Positions 1-7,076 of a stretch of DNA of 21,323 nucleotides are shown one piece after another (position 1 is the first letter of the stretch; each line of letters begins with the position of its first letter). The DNA is from a virus: the IMG/VR virus record IMGVR_UViG_3300006128_001005, positions 1 through 21,323 of that record. One strand, 5' to 3'. Made by a program: the position numbers and the translations under genes. The notes beneath the pieces were generated by a model. That model had not been told where the DNA came from and did not search any database. It was given only the letters and a program-made list of their open reading frames with translations.

Positions 1-66
1 GGTTATAGCGGACTAAGTAAATTGTCACTCAACGAATTACAGGAAAGAAAACATGCTAATCTCTAA
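1..66 (+). CDS. C-terminal end of an upstream gene (partial)
   Basis: Frame 1 is open from the first base to a TAA at 64-66 and encodes the last 21 residues of a protein (GYSGLSKLSLNELQERKHAN plus a final L). The other two forward frames close within 16 bases. The short charged helix followed by a 14-nt overlap with the next start fits the compact layout seen across the window. By position it is likely another virion protein, but there is too little sequence to name it. Confidence 0.55.
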   Translation, partial: GYSGLSKLSLNELQERKHANL

Positions 67-352
67 AACGGATAAAAATACTGTATATACATTTAAGACT
101 GTTACTGGCGAAGAAATCATTAGCCGTGTAAGTGAAGAAAACGCAACCACTTATACACTTTTGAAGCCATTGGTTATGATCGCGACACCCAACGGTGGTT
201 TTGGATTAGCGCCTGCAATCTTTAGCGTTGCGCCCACCGATCCTGTAGTGTTAAATAAGAGAGCAGTTGCACTTTCTGGCAAAACAGAAAGTGACATCGC
301 CACTCAGTATCTGCAGAAAACAACAGGACTGACGTTGGCGACCTCTGTATAA
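53..352 (+). CDS. Small Sm-like candidate protein of the virion cluster
   Basis: A 99-aa protein starting at ATG 53, preceded by AGGAAAG at 41-47. The first half has the strand pattern and the phrase TGEEIISRVSEE...LLKPLVM that resemble small Sm-like (LSM-fold) proteins found among structural genes of T4-like marine phages. That is family resemblance judged by eye, not a computed match. There is no signal peptide, membrane segment or catalytic motif. It overlaps the preceding gene by 14 nt and is followed 10 nt later by the PAAR gene, so it is probably co-transcribed with baseplate genes. A small assembly or structural role is an inference from position. Confidence 0.5.
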   Translation: MLISKTDKNTVYTFKTVTGEEIISRVSEENATTYTLLKPLVMIATPNGGFGLAPAIFSVAPTDPVVLNKRAVALSGKTESDIATQYLQKTTGLTLATSV

Positions 353-362
353 AGGAGAGTCA

Positions 363-647
363 ATGCCAATTCCAACAAAAATCGGAAGTCTTAATACTGC
401 TGGTGGCGTAGCTATGATGGGCGATTATAGTGTGCTTATTAATGGCAGACCCGCTAGTAGAATCGGCGATTTTGTTACAGGTCATCCTGGTTTTGATCCA
501 CGTCATCCCCACCCACCTAATCCTATTATACAAGGCGCTCGCAGCGTAATTGTTGGTGGCAGACCGTTAGGGTATCTTAGTGTGTTTGATTCTTGTAAGC
601 ACAATATGATACCACACGAATCAGATGTATTGATAGGTCCGCTGTAA
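363..647 (+). CDS. PAAR-domain tail spike tip protein
   Basis: A 94-aa protein with a good ribosome binding site (AAGGAG at 353-358). It has the PAAR layout: an early Gly-rich strand (GSLNTAGG), then VLINGRPASRIGDFVTGHPG (residues about 24-43), a His/Pro-rich stretch with HPHPP, and a second turn IVGGRP followed by Cys and His residues. PAAR proteins form a small metal-binding cone that caps the trimeric spike of contractile tails and sharpens it for outer-membrane puncture. The His and Cys residues here are plausible metal ligands. Its TAA overlaps the ATG of the next gene (TAATG), and the GH24 tail protein follows one gene later, which supports a place at the baseplate hub. Confidence 0.85.
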   Translation: MPIPTKIGSLNTAGGVAMMGDYSVLINGRPASRIGDFVTGHPGFDPRHPHPPNPIIQGARSVIVGGRPLGYLSVFDSCKHNMIPHESDVLIGPL

Positions 648-1858
648 TGGCACTAGGCAGTTATACTAATGGAACTGGAACAATAAGTGTTTATACTGCC
701 AATGGCAATGTTTATGGAAGTGGCACAACTTTTCTTACTCAATTAAAACCTGGCGCAGTTATTGGAAATTCAAACAGCAATTTTGCTGGTTACATATCTA
801 CAGTAGTCAGCGATACTTTTGCAACTTTTAATACAAATAGTGTAATTAATATATCTAATGCTGCATTTAAATATCGTCCTATAACTTCAAATTCTTTTTC
901 TTATACCTATTATACCAGTGGAAATATTACAGCTAATACAAGTAGTAAAATAATGAGTGGCAATAGCACCCATTTTATTACCGAATTAAACTATGGCGAT
1001 AGTATTTGGATTGCTAATAGCGTTGCGGGACCAAATACTTTTGTAGGCGTGGTTGATTTAATTATTAGCAATACACAAGCTTATTTTACTGCAAACGGTT
1101 TAGCAAATATCTCTAATCTACAATTTTATAATACACCGCTAACATATTCTACTACTACTTTTGGTAGCGGACAAGCATTTAGCGAACCTAATCTATTCCA
1201 AGGTTTGACTACCATTAATACACAAATGTTTAATTGGGTACGCACTGGCTTGATACCTAATGTATCCGTAGTTAATAACTATCATCCACCAATTCGTGAT
1301 AGTGTAACAGGCGTTTTAGTTAATTTGCCAGCCAGCATTTATACTAAAATAGGCAATAGTGCAAGCAATAATTACACGTTAGGCAGCACACTGACTGCAA
1401 GTGGTTTAGGATATAAAGTATCAGATTTTGATGTTAATCAAAATGTATTTGGTACCGATGCTTCATATGTACTTGATGTTTTACATAATAGCAGCGAGTT
1501 AAAAAATGCTGCGCTTAATAGTACAGCAGATGTTAATAATCTTGTTCCACTCACTGCTGCTGATCAAGCTGCAAGCAGATTAGGAGCCACAGTACATAGA
1601 GTTACAGATAACCCAACGCTAGCTAAACAATATTTTAGCAAAGATACTCCGCTAACGCAGCTACAACAAACTAGCGAAATTAATCTAAGTAGCAATCAAG
1701 ATAAGAATTTACGCAAAGAACCAACAGGTTTGCGCAAATTAGTAACTACAGGTGCGCCTATTGCAATACCAGGTTTATTAAATGCAGTCGCAGATACATA
1801 TATACCTGGCAATATTGCTTGGACACCACCGACATATAGCAGAACAAATGTGAGTTAA
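647..1858 (+). CDS. Tail/baseplate structural protein with two tandem beta repeats
   Basis: A 403-aa protein rich in Asn, Ser, Thr and Ile, as is common in phage fibers and baseplate parts. Residues about 8-75 and 90-160 are diverged copies of one module. Compare the pattern G-T-I...N-G-x-V-x-G-x-G-T-x-F-x-T-x-L-x-x-G in the first with the matching G-N-I...S-G-N-S-T-H-F-I-T-E-L-x-x-G in the second. The remainder (about 170-403) looks like a mixed domain ending in a Pro-rich tail. There are no catalytic motifs and no signal peptide. It starts inside the PAAR stop codon and ends one base before the GH24 gene, so the three genes are translationally linked. It is likely a virion protein, but the exact baseplate role cannot be read from the sequence. 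Confidence 0.65.
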   Translation: MALGSYTNGTGTISVYTANGNVYGSGTTFLTQLKPGAVIGNSNSNFAGYISTVVSDTFATFNTNSVINISNAAFKYRPITSNSFSYTYYTSGNITANTSSKIMSGNSTHFITELNYGDSIWIANSVAGPNTFVGVVDLIISNTQAYFTANGLANISNLQFYNTPLTYSTTTFGSGQAFSEPNLFQGLTTINTQMFNWVRTGLIPNVSVVNNYHPPIRDSVTGVLVNLPASIYTKIGNSASNNYTLGSTLTASGLGYKVSDFDVNQNVFGTDASYVLDVLHNSSELKNAALNSTADVNNLVPLTAADQAASRLGATVHRVTDNPTLAKQYFSKDTPLTQLQQTSEINLSSNQDKNLRKEPTGLRKLVTTGAPIAIPGLLNAVADTYIPGNIAWTPPTYSRTNVS

Positions 1859-1859
1859 A

Positions 1860-4800
1860 ATGGCAACACTTAAAGACCCTACACTTACCGCTAGTTTTAT
1901 TGCCTCACACGAAGGTTTTCGTTCAACTCCATATTATGATGTTAATGGTTATGCTATTGGTTATGGCAATCATTATAACTTAGATGGCAGTCCTGTTACA
2001 CCAGGTCAATCAATAAGTCAAAGCGATGCGCAAGCATTGATGCAAAATCAGATTCAAAACACTTATGCGCCAGCTATTGCAAATCGTATTGGACCAGCAT
2101 GGGACAATATGACACCTGAACAGCAGGCAGCTTATGTTGATGCAGCTTATAATTATGGACCCAACAGTCCTTGTTTAAGTGATGCTGTTGCTGCTGCTCA
2201 AACAGGCGATGGCAATCAAATGGCTGGCCAACTTGGTGCGCTAAGCAGTAACCCTGCTCGTCGTGCAGATGAAGCTGCTCTTATTAATGGAACATATAAT
2301 GGAAAAGTAAGCAAAGGTGGTGCTGCTGCTAATTTGCCAGCTAATGCTAAGGGTGCAGCGCCTGGCACGGGAGCAGGTTGTGCTGGCGGTGGTCTAGGTA
2401 TCTTAGGTGCAATTGCTGGCGCTGGTTTGTTTGGTGGATTAGGTTTAGGATTAAACGGTATTTTAGGTGGTTTAACAAGTGCATTGGGCGCTACAGGAAT
2501 AACTGGTGCGATGAGCGGAGCATTAGGCTCATTGGGAAATGTTTTAGGTGGTGGTTTGGCTGGTGCATTGGGACAAATTGCAGGTCCGCTTAATCAACTT
2601 ACTGGCGGCGCTATGCAAGCACTTAGTAGCATTGGCAGTAATATTTTACCAAGTTTAACTGGTGTTTTGCCTAGCAGTCTTACTAATATTGTTGGCGGTT
2701 CAGTTAATGGTGCCATCGGCGGTTTAATGGGATCACTTAGTGGTGTATTAGGCAACAGCGGTGTCTCAGGAATTTTACCTAATGCAATACAGCAATTTGC
2801 TGGTGGTGGCGGTTTAAATGGCGTCATTAATCGAGTTGCAAACAATATGATCGGTGGTGCTGCATTTGGCGGCGCAAGTGCATTTATGCAAAATATTGGT
2901 ATTAGCAGTGCGTATGGTGGTATCAGCAACAGTATGATTGGTGCAGTATCAGAAGCTGCTGGTTTGCGTTTTGGTGCCAATGGACCTGGCGCACTTGGTG
3001 CTAATTTTGCAAATAATAACGGATTAGTTAGTTTTGGTATGAGTGCGCTAAGCAGCAACATTCCAGCAGCCGCTGCAAATATGAGTAATCTTGGAATTTT
3101 TAGCACAGCAAATCCACTGCGACTTCAACAACCTGCAAGCGTAGCAAATCAAATTATTAACGCAGGGTTAGGCAAAGTTACAGGTTTAACTAATAGTATA
3201 GTTAATGCAGGATTGCCAGTTGCGGGCATTGATAATCCTGCACATGATACTGCTGTACAAAATATATTGAATAAAGTTACCGATCAAGCAGCTATTGGTG
3301 CAGTAAGCGCACAATTTAATATAGGTGTGCCATTAGACAATCTAGGGCAACTAACAGATATAAATCATATGTGTCCTGATCTCGCTGCAACTGGACCAAG
3401 CAAAACCTTTACAGACTTAGGTCAGCATATGCTTAGTTTGGGCATAACTCGTTCTAAAACATTCCAAGATGTTGGCACTGCACTATCTAAAACTGATGCT
3501 GGCATTGACTTAAATCATTTAAGTCAAATGAGCACTCCAATGTATAGTGGTGCAACAGATAAACTATATCAAACATATGGTTATGGTGGTGGCAGCATCG
3601 GTGAATTAACTATGGCTGATTTTGTTGGAACGCCTGCGGGTTATGTTCATAATGACACACTTCCTTATATTATTGATGCTAACAATAAAGTTATGGCAAC
3701 TGCGGACGGTCAAACATTAAATGCATTAATTGTGCAGTTACAAACTCTATTAAGTGGCGGTTATCATGTGCCAGGCAGTGGTGCAAGTGGTGATCAACCT
3801 GCATCTGCTGATAGTATTAATATAAATGGTACTGTTTATACAAGTCTTGATGCTGCAGTTTATGCTATGATTGCTGCAATTGAATCACAACTTACTGTAA
3901 TCAAAAACAGCACTGATCCTACGATACAAGCAGCATTGCAAGCAAGTGAAGCTGGTCATGCAGCAAGTTGTTCGCAAATACTTAAAGAAAATCATCATAT
4001 TAGCAATTGGGGCATTGATCTTTTTGCTACTGTAAGTAATAGTCCTGTAAATGCTTATGTGTTTGCTGATAGTTTGCCATATCATGGTTTGCAAACAGGT
4101 TATGGTCAAATTGGTGATTACCTAGAACGAGTGGCAAGTGATAATATATATGGCGATGCTATCAAGGGAGCCATGCGCATGGGACGCAATGCTGCCGCCC
4201 TCGAACCACTTGGCGTTAATGTAGAGAGATTTAGATTGCCACATAGTCAATACTATCGTGATCCTGCTGCATTTTATTTGGATGCATACACTGGAAATGT
4301 ACCTTATGTTCCACAAAATTTAACAGATCAGATTATTCCACAAACACCTGGCGATACATATGTTGAATTGCGCAATCAAATGCTTATAAACAATGGATAT
4401 AACCCTGCAGAAATGTTGCCAGCGCAGGCAGATGAAACGTATTATGATTTGCAATGGGCTAACACCTCACCAGAAGTTCGTGAAAATATTGGATTGAATA
4501 TATTGCAACAAGCAATTAATAGAAATACAATAGTAGTAGGTGATAAAGCTTATATTATAGGTCTTAATGGTGTGCAGAATCAATTTGCAACCATAGATCA
4601 ACGTGGTTTATCACTGACAAATAATGATATGTTTGTTGCTACTCTCTTTTCAATTATAAACAAAATGTTATATGGTAACATAGGTACAACAAAATACAAT
4701 ACTCCATTCTTTACTGATCAAATGGTATATGGTGTGCTTGAAATGTTAGCACAGATTACGCCAAGTAATATAGATGGTCTTGCCTCAACCTTGTTAGGTA

Positions 4801-4931
4801 GTGCAGTATTGCCACAATTCATGGATAAGTTACGAACAGCATTCAATTCAATCCTCAATATTACTAATACAGGACTGGATCGTAATATTAATAATTCATG
4901 GGGTGCCGCTGGTCCTGACGGTCAGAAATAA
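1860..4931 (+). CDS. Large tail protein with N-terminal GH24 lysozyme domain
   Basis: A 1023-aa protein. Residues about 10-150 form a GH24 (T4 lysozyme-type) peptidoglycan hydrolase domain with HEGFRSTPYYDVNGYAIGYG. Glu18 and Asp27 keep the nine-residue spacing of T4 lysozyme Glu11/Asp20, but the usual catalytic Thr position reads Ala32. Residues about 160-420 are a long Gly/Ala/Leu/Ser-rich low-complexity region with repeated L-G-G-x-L and G-A-x-G elements. The rest (about 430-1023) looks globular. The position, directly after PAAR and tail genes, suggests a baseplate or tail-associated lysozyme that locally opens the wall, as gp5 does in T4, although the domain order differs from T4 gp5. 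A role as free endolysin is less likely because of its size and gene context. Confidence 0.8.
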   Translation: MATLKDPTLTASFIASHEGFRSTPYYDVNGYAIGYGNHYNLDGSPVTPGQSISQSDAQALMQNQIQNTYAPAIANRIGPAWDNMTPEQQAAYVDAAYNYGPNSPCLSDAVAAAQTGDGNQMAGQLGALSSNPARRADEAALINGTYNGKVSKGGAAANLPANAKGAAPGTGAGCAGGGLGILGAIAGAGLFGGLGLGLNGILGGLTSALGATGITGAMSGALGSLGNVLGGGLAGALGQIAGPLNQLTGGAMQALSSIGSNILPSLTGVLPSSLTNIVGGSVNGAIGGLMGSLSGVLGNSGVSGILPNAIQQFAGGGGLNGVINRVANNMIGGAAFGGASAFMQNIGISSAYGGISNSMIGAVSEAAGLRFGANGPGALGANFANNNGLVSFGMSALSSNIPAAAANMSNLGIFSTANPLRLQQPASVANQIINAGLGKVTGLTNSIVNAGLPVAGIDNPAHDTAVQNILNKVTDQAAIGAVSAQFNIGVPLDNLGQLTDINHMCPDLAATGPSKTFTDLGQHMLSLGITRSKTFQDVGTALSKTDAGIDLNHLSQMSTPMYSGATDKLYQTYGYGGGSIGELTMADFVGTPAGYVHNDTLPYIIDANNKVMATADGQTLNALIVQLQTLLSGGYHVPGSGASGDQPASADSININGTVYTSLDAAVYAMIAAIESQLTVIKNSTDPTIQAALQASEAGHAASCSQILKENHHISNWGIDLFATVSNSPVNAYVFADSLPYHGLQTGYGQIGDYLERVASDNIYGDAIKGAMRMGRNAAALEPLGVNVERFRLPHSQYYRDPAAFYLDAYTGNVPYVPQNLTDQIIPQTPGDTYVELRNQMLINNGYNPAEMLPAQADETYYDLQWANTSPEVRENIGLNILQQAINRNTIVVGDKAYIIGLNGVQNQFATIDQRGLSLTNNDMFVATLFSIINKMLYGNIGTTKYNTPFFTDQMVYGVLEMLAQITPSNIDGLASTLLGSAVLPQFMDKLRTAFNSILNITNTGLDRNINNSWGAAGPDGQK

Positions 4932-4937
4932 AAACTC

Positions 4938-4966
4938 TTGACATAACCCTTTCCCTATGCTATAAA
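4938..4966 (+). promoter_or_regulatory. Sigma70-type promoter of the tmRNA gene
   Basis: TTGACA (4938-4943), a 17-nt spacer, then TATAAA (4961-4966), close to the bacterial consensus. Transcription would start near 4973, just before the first tmRNA hairpin. The -10 box is also part of TATAAATA (4961-4968), which equals the T4 late promoter consensus, so late transcription from the same place is possible. Confidence 0.8.
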
Positions 4967-5035
4967 TAATATACTATCGTTGATAGCAATTAATAGGCGG
5001 GCAAGACGAGGCTTCGACTGCCTCCTGGTCCACCA

Positions 5036-5109
5036 CAGATACATTGGTTTCCATAGTCGGAACAAATATGGTGTAATAGGTTTTTCCGAACACCCAATGT
5101 ATCTTTGAT
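5036..5109 (+). other. Intervening segment removed from the tmRNA precursor
   Basis: Joins the acceptor end (ACCA to 5035) to the start of the coding piece (GGGCCAG from 5110). It contains a perfect 11-bp inverted repeat, AGATACATTGG (5037-5047) with CCAATGTATCT (5094-5104), and an inner TCGGAA/TTCCGA pair. The segment thus folds as a long hairpin stacked on the acceptor stem. In two-piece tmRNAs such a loop is cut out during maturation; the cut sites here are inferred. Confidence 0.8.
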
Positions 5110-5189
5110 GGGCCAGCAAGGGATCGATTGACGTTGAAAGGGTTGAAGTAGATAGTAGGTTGGTTGCTTTATAGACCAAAAAAGTAAAT

Positions 5190-5234
5190 GCAGCGAATGA
5201 TAACGCTTCATTTGAAATGCGCCTAGCGGCGTAA
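5190..5234 (+). other. tmRNA proteolysis tag reading frame (AANDNASFEMRLAA)
   Basis: Starts at the resume codon GCA after AGTAAAT and reads 14 codons plus TAA: AANDNASFEMRLAA. The AANDN start is typical of alphaproteobacterial tags (Caulobacter: AANDNFAEEFAVAA), where it helps SspB binding. The LAA end is the ClpX/ClpA-type degron. The middle, ASFEMR, differs from the usual FAEEFA type. Confidence 0.9.
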
Positions 5235-5246
5235 TTCATTGGGTGG

Positions 5247-5285
5247 GCAACCAGCCTAGAAACAGAAATGGTTGCACTTTTTTAT
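5247..5285 (+). terminator. Rho-independent terminator after the tmRNA gene
   Basis: GCAACCA (5247-5253) pairs with TGGTTGC (5269-5275). The stem is followed closely by a run of six T (5278-5283) and ATT. The 15-nt loop is long. It would end the tmRNA transcript a few bases before the ribosome binding site of the hydrolase gene. Confidence 0.65.
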
Positions 5286-5293
5286 TGAGGGCG

Positions 5294-5764
5294 ATGAAAA
5301 AATTTATAATCTCTTTGGCGCTGCTCTTAACAGTGAGTTGTCCTGTTATAGCCAAAGACCCTAAACCCCAAAAATCTATTGTTGTGGAAAATCCCAGTGA
5401 GTGTGTCGCACAAGCCATGTATAACGAGGCTCGTGGCGAAGGCTATGAAGGACAAATTGCTATTGCTTGGGTAGTTCGTAATAGACTGCAAAGTGGTAAG
5501 TTTCCTAATTCACCATGTAAAATTGTTTATGAAAGACATGGACTTGATTGCCAATTTACTTTTATTTGTTTTCCTTTTAAACCAATAGATTCTGTCAGTG
5601 ACCGTAATGATTTTTACAGCATTGCAATGATGGTTCTGTATTCAACTTACATGATTGATCCAACCGATGGTGCGCTATACTTTAATAATAAACCTTTTAA
5701 GAATAAACACTTTAAGTTTATTAAAAAGATAGGACACCACTGGTTTTACACAGATAAAGATTAG
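5294..5764 (+). CDS. Exported SleB-type cell-wall hydrolase
   Basis: A 156-aa protein. The start is ATG 5294, preceded by GAGG (5287-5290). An in-frame ATG at 5243 would lie inside the tmRNA terminator and is rejected. Residues 1-20 are a signal peptide (MKKF, a hydrophobic core, then VIA just before KDP). The mature part has the SleB/Hydrolase_2 pattern: ECVAQAMYNEARGEGYEGQIAIAWVVRNR, shortened here to the key pieces NEARGE (with the expected catalytic Glu) and VVRNR, then FPNSPCKIVYE, CQFTF and ALYF. The family cleaves peptidoglycan, mostly as a lytic transglycosylase or amidase-like enzyme. Here it is probably the phage lysis enzyme or an entry aid, exported by the host Sec system. It overlaps the convergent lipase gene by 4 nt. 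Confidence 0.82.
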   Translation: MKKFIISLALLLTVSCPVIAKDPKPQKSIVVENPSECVAQAMYNEARGEGYEGQIAIAWVVRNRLQSGKFPNSPCKIVYERHGLDCQFTFICFPFKPIDSVSDRNDFYSIAMMVLYSTYMIDPTDGALYFNNKPFKNKHFKFIKKIGHHWFYTDKD

Positions 5765-6519
5765 TTAATACTTTGTCCTGTATCACGAATATTGGTTAGT
5801 TTTTCAATATAGTGATCCATTCCGTGGTCATATATGCCATCAAACAATTGACCTTTTTTCCAACAACGCCAATGCGCTCTCATGCTATCCTTAAAACGTT
5901 GATAACGACTTAACCGACGTATATTACCATAAAAGTTAATATAGCATAGTGTGCCATGATGCTTGAATAGCAACACTGGTGGTGGAACATGTGTCACCAT
6001 ATCATTACAATTTACAAAACGATAATGTTCGGTTTTAATATCAGCAACATAATCTGCATTACCAAGACGAGGTTGCCCAAAAGTCATAAGTTTTACTGGC
6101 GAATAACCAGCAAATTCTAGTTCTTGGGTGATATAAAGTGCCATTGCAGCACCAAGACTGTGACCAGTAACATATATATCTTTGCCCTTATTCTTCTTTG
6201 CCCAATCTAAAACTGCATCAAGAATCTTACGTGCTTCGCGGCGGAAACCTTCATGGACCCATCCTTTGCCGTGACGCTTTGGAATAGTATCAAGGTCAGC
6301 AAGTAAATCATTTGGTTGTGTAGGCTGTGTTCCACGACAAGCAACGATAACTTCGCTATCACTTGCTGCTACGTGTCCTTGTGCGCCTTCATTATCAAGG
6401 AACTTATACTTCTTAAATCCAAGATCACTATAAATTTGCTTATTATCATCTTGGTATGCAGCACTAGCAAGTTGTGCCATAGTTACTGCTAATTCGGGTA
6501 GGCTTTGGTCTTTTAACAT
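5761..6519 (-). CDS. Class 3 lipase (alpha/beta hydrolase)
   Basis: A 252-aa protein on the minus strand. The start at 6519 is chosen because TAAGGGAG lies just upstream (6526-6533); the longer frame to 6639 has no such signal and adds an unrelated leader. The sequence follows the class 3 lipase family: ACRGTQ near residue 60 (oxyanion region), the nucleophile elbow GHSLG with Ser121, MTFGQPRLGN, Asp173 in NCNDMVTHVPP, and a C-terminal DHGMDHY that supplies the catalytic His (232 or 236). No signal peptide is seen, so it is cytoplasmic or released at lysis. Likely substrates are acyl glycerols or membrane phospholipids; a role in membrane breakdown or lipid scavenging is an inference. It is transcribed opposite to its neighbours and needs its own promoter. 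Confidence 0.85.
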   Translation of the reverse strand: MLKDQSLPELAVTMAQLASAAYQDDNKQIYSDLGFKKYKFLDNEGAQGHVAASDSEVIVACRGTQPTQPNDLLADLDTIPKRHGKGWVHEGFRREARKILDAVLDWAKKNKGKDIYVTGHSLGAAMALYITQELEFAGYSPVKLMTFGQPRLGNADYVADIKTEHYRFVNCNDMVTHVPPPVLLFKHHGTLCYINFYGNIRRLSRYQRFKDSMRAHWRCWKKGQLFDGIYDHGMDHYIEKLTNIRDTGQSIN

Positions 6520-6525
6520 GGTTGA

Positions 6526-6549
6526 ATCTCCCTTATAATAATATTTATT
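6526..6549 (-). promoter_or_regulatory. Late-type promoter candidate and RBS of the lipase gene
   Basis: On the minus strand AATAAATA (6549-6542) matches the NATAAATA form of T4-like late promoters. It is followed by TTATTA and the ribosome binding site TAAGGGAG (6533-6526), 6 nt before the ATG. A start of transcription about six bases after the box would keep the ribosome binding site in a very short leader. Confidence 0.5.
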
Positions 6550-6604
6550 GGAATATTTTGTCATAAAAGTCAGCCTAAATATCATTACATTCAACGACAC
6601 ATAG

Positions 6605-7030
6605 TTTTTCAACGATTCAATTATATTCAGCAATCTCAAGGCTAAACAAACAAATGTGTATGGCGATGTTGCTTACTACTCACCAATCTTGTTTAACGGA
6701 TGGCAACCATTTGCTGGCGTTACGGTTAATAACAGCAGCGTAAGTGATGGTGGCAGCAGTGGCAGTGCGGTTCTTGCTCAAACAATAAGCACTGGCAGTA
6801 AGACAACTGCTATGCCTTATGGTGGTGTTCAATATACTGTTAGCAAGGTTGTGGCACTGCAAGCAAAGGTTTCACAGAGTCCAATCTATGGAACAGTGGC
6901 TAGTGGCAAAGCAATCATCAAGAAAGAGATTGCCAAGAACACTTACCTAAACGCAAGCATTGGATATGAAAGCAATGGCAAAGATTATAACAATGCAAAA
7001 GTTATGGTTGGTTTAACCATCGATTTCTAA
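6605..7030 (+). pseudogene. C-terminal fragment of an outer-membrane-barrel-like protein
   Basis: The frame is open from 6605 to a TAA at 7030, but contains no ATG near its beginning. The first possible start is GTG 6656, with no ribosome binding site. About 124 residues (from 6656) show alternating beta strands with Gly/Ser/Asn turns (YYSPILF, FAGVTV, YGGVQYTVSK, NTYLNASIGYES). The protein ends in VGLTIDF, a terminal Phe as in outer-membrane beta barrels and autotransporter domains. The lipase gene lies divergent just upstream. The simplest reading is a 5'-truncated gene remnant, possibly of host origin. A working small gene using GTG 6656 cannot be excluded. Bases 6520-6604 hold only the lipase promoter region. 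Confidence 0.5.
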
Positions 7031-7059
7031 TTGACAAGCAAATGCCCCTGTGCTAAATT
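7031..7059 (+). promoter_or_regulatory. Sigma70-type promoter before the AsnB-like gene
   Basis: TTGACA (7031-7036) begins directly after the stop of the barrel fragment. A 17-nt spacer leads to TAAATT (7054-7059). The -10 box falls in the loop of the hairpin at 7040-7076, so a transcript starting near 7066 would carry only the 3' arm of that hairpin. Confidence 0.6.
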
Positions 7060-7076
7060 ATAGTATAGGGGCATTT
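7040..7076 (+). promoter_or_regulatory. Hairpin that hides the ribosome binding site of the AsnB-like gene
   Basis: AAATGCCCCT (7040-7049) and AGGGGCATTT (7067-7076) are perfect 10-bp inverted repeats with a 17-nt loop. The 3' arm contains the GGGG ribosome binding site and ends at the base before ATG 7077. The loop holds CTAAATTATA, a promoter-like element. In read-through RNA the site would be closed; RNA started in the loop would be open. Followed by TTTTTT (7079-7084 region), the hairpin might also end transcription from upstream. Confidence 0.65.

Larger units (their letters stand above)
4973..5268 (+). ncRNA. ssrA: Circularly permuted two-piece tmRNA (ssrA)
   Basis: Rescues stalled ribosomes by acting as alanyl-tRNA and then as mRNA for a degradation tag. 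The gene is permuted: the acceptor part comes first. The T arm has a perfect 5-bp stem (5008-5012 with 5020-5024) and loop TTCGACT, followed by the 3' acceptor strand CTGGTCC (5025-5031) and an encoded ACCA (5032-5035). The matching 5' strand GGGCCAG lies downstream at 5110-5116. The seven pairs include a G:U at the third position, the alanine identity element. The coding part has a D-region-like GGATCGATTGACG, a TTGGT/ACCAA stem (5160-5164/5175-5179, perhaps part of PK1) and the tag frame at 5190-5234. The tag end and stop lie in a P5-like hairpin (5214-5223/5228-5237, one A-A mismatch). Permuted genes of this kind are known from alphaproteobacteria. The 5' and 3' ends of the mature pieces are estimates. 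Confidence 0.92.

Noticed and set aside
2378-3106. Frames of 71 (+) and 170 (-) codons within the large tail protein
   Set aside because: They overlap the Gly/Ala-rich part, where biased codons keep other frames open; compositions (Trp/Arg-rich, Pro/Leu-rich) are typical of such shadows.
5243-5293. Longer start for the SleB-type hydrolase at ATG 5243
   Set aside because: It would place 17 residues before a perfect signal peptide and lie inside the terminator; ATG 5294 has a binding site.
4955-5418. Three minus-strand reading frames of 60-94 codons across the tmRNA region
   Set aside because: They lie antisense to the tmRNA stems and the signal peptide region, have no binding sites, and the frames are explained by the structured RNA on the + strand.
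6520-6639. 40-residue extension of the lipase to 6639
   Set aside because: The best binding site (TAAGGGAG) precedes the ATG at 6519, and the extension has no likeness to lipases.
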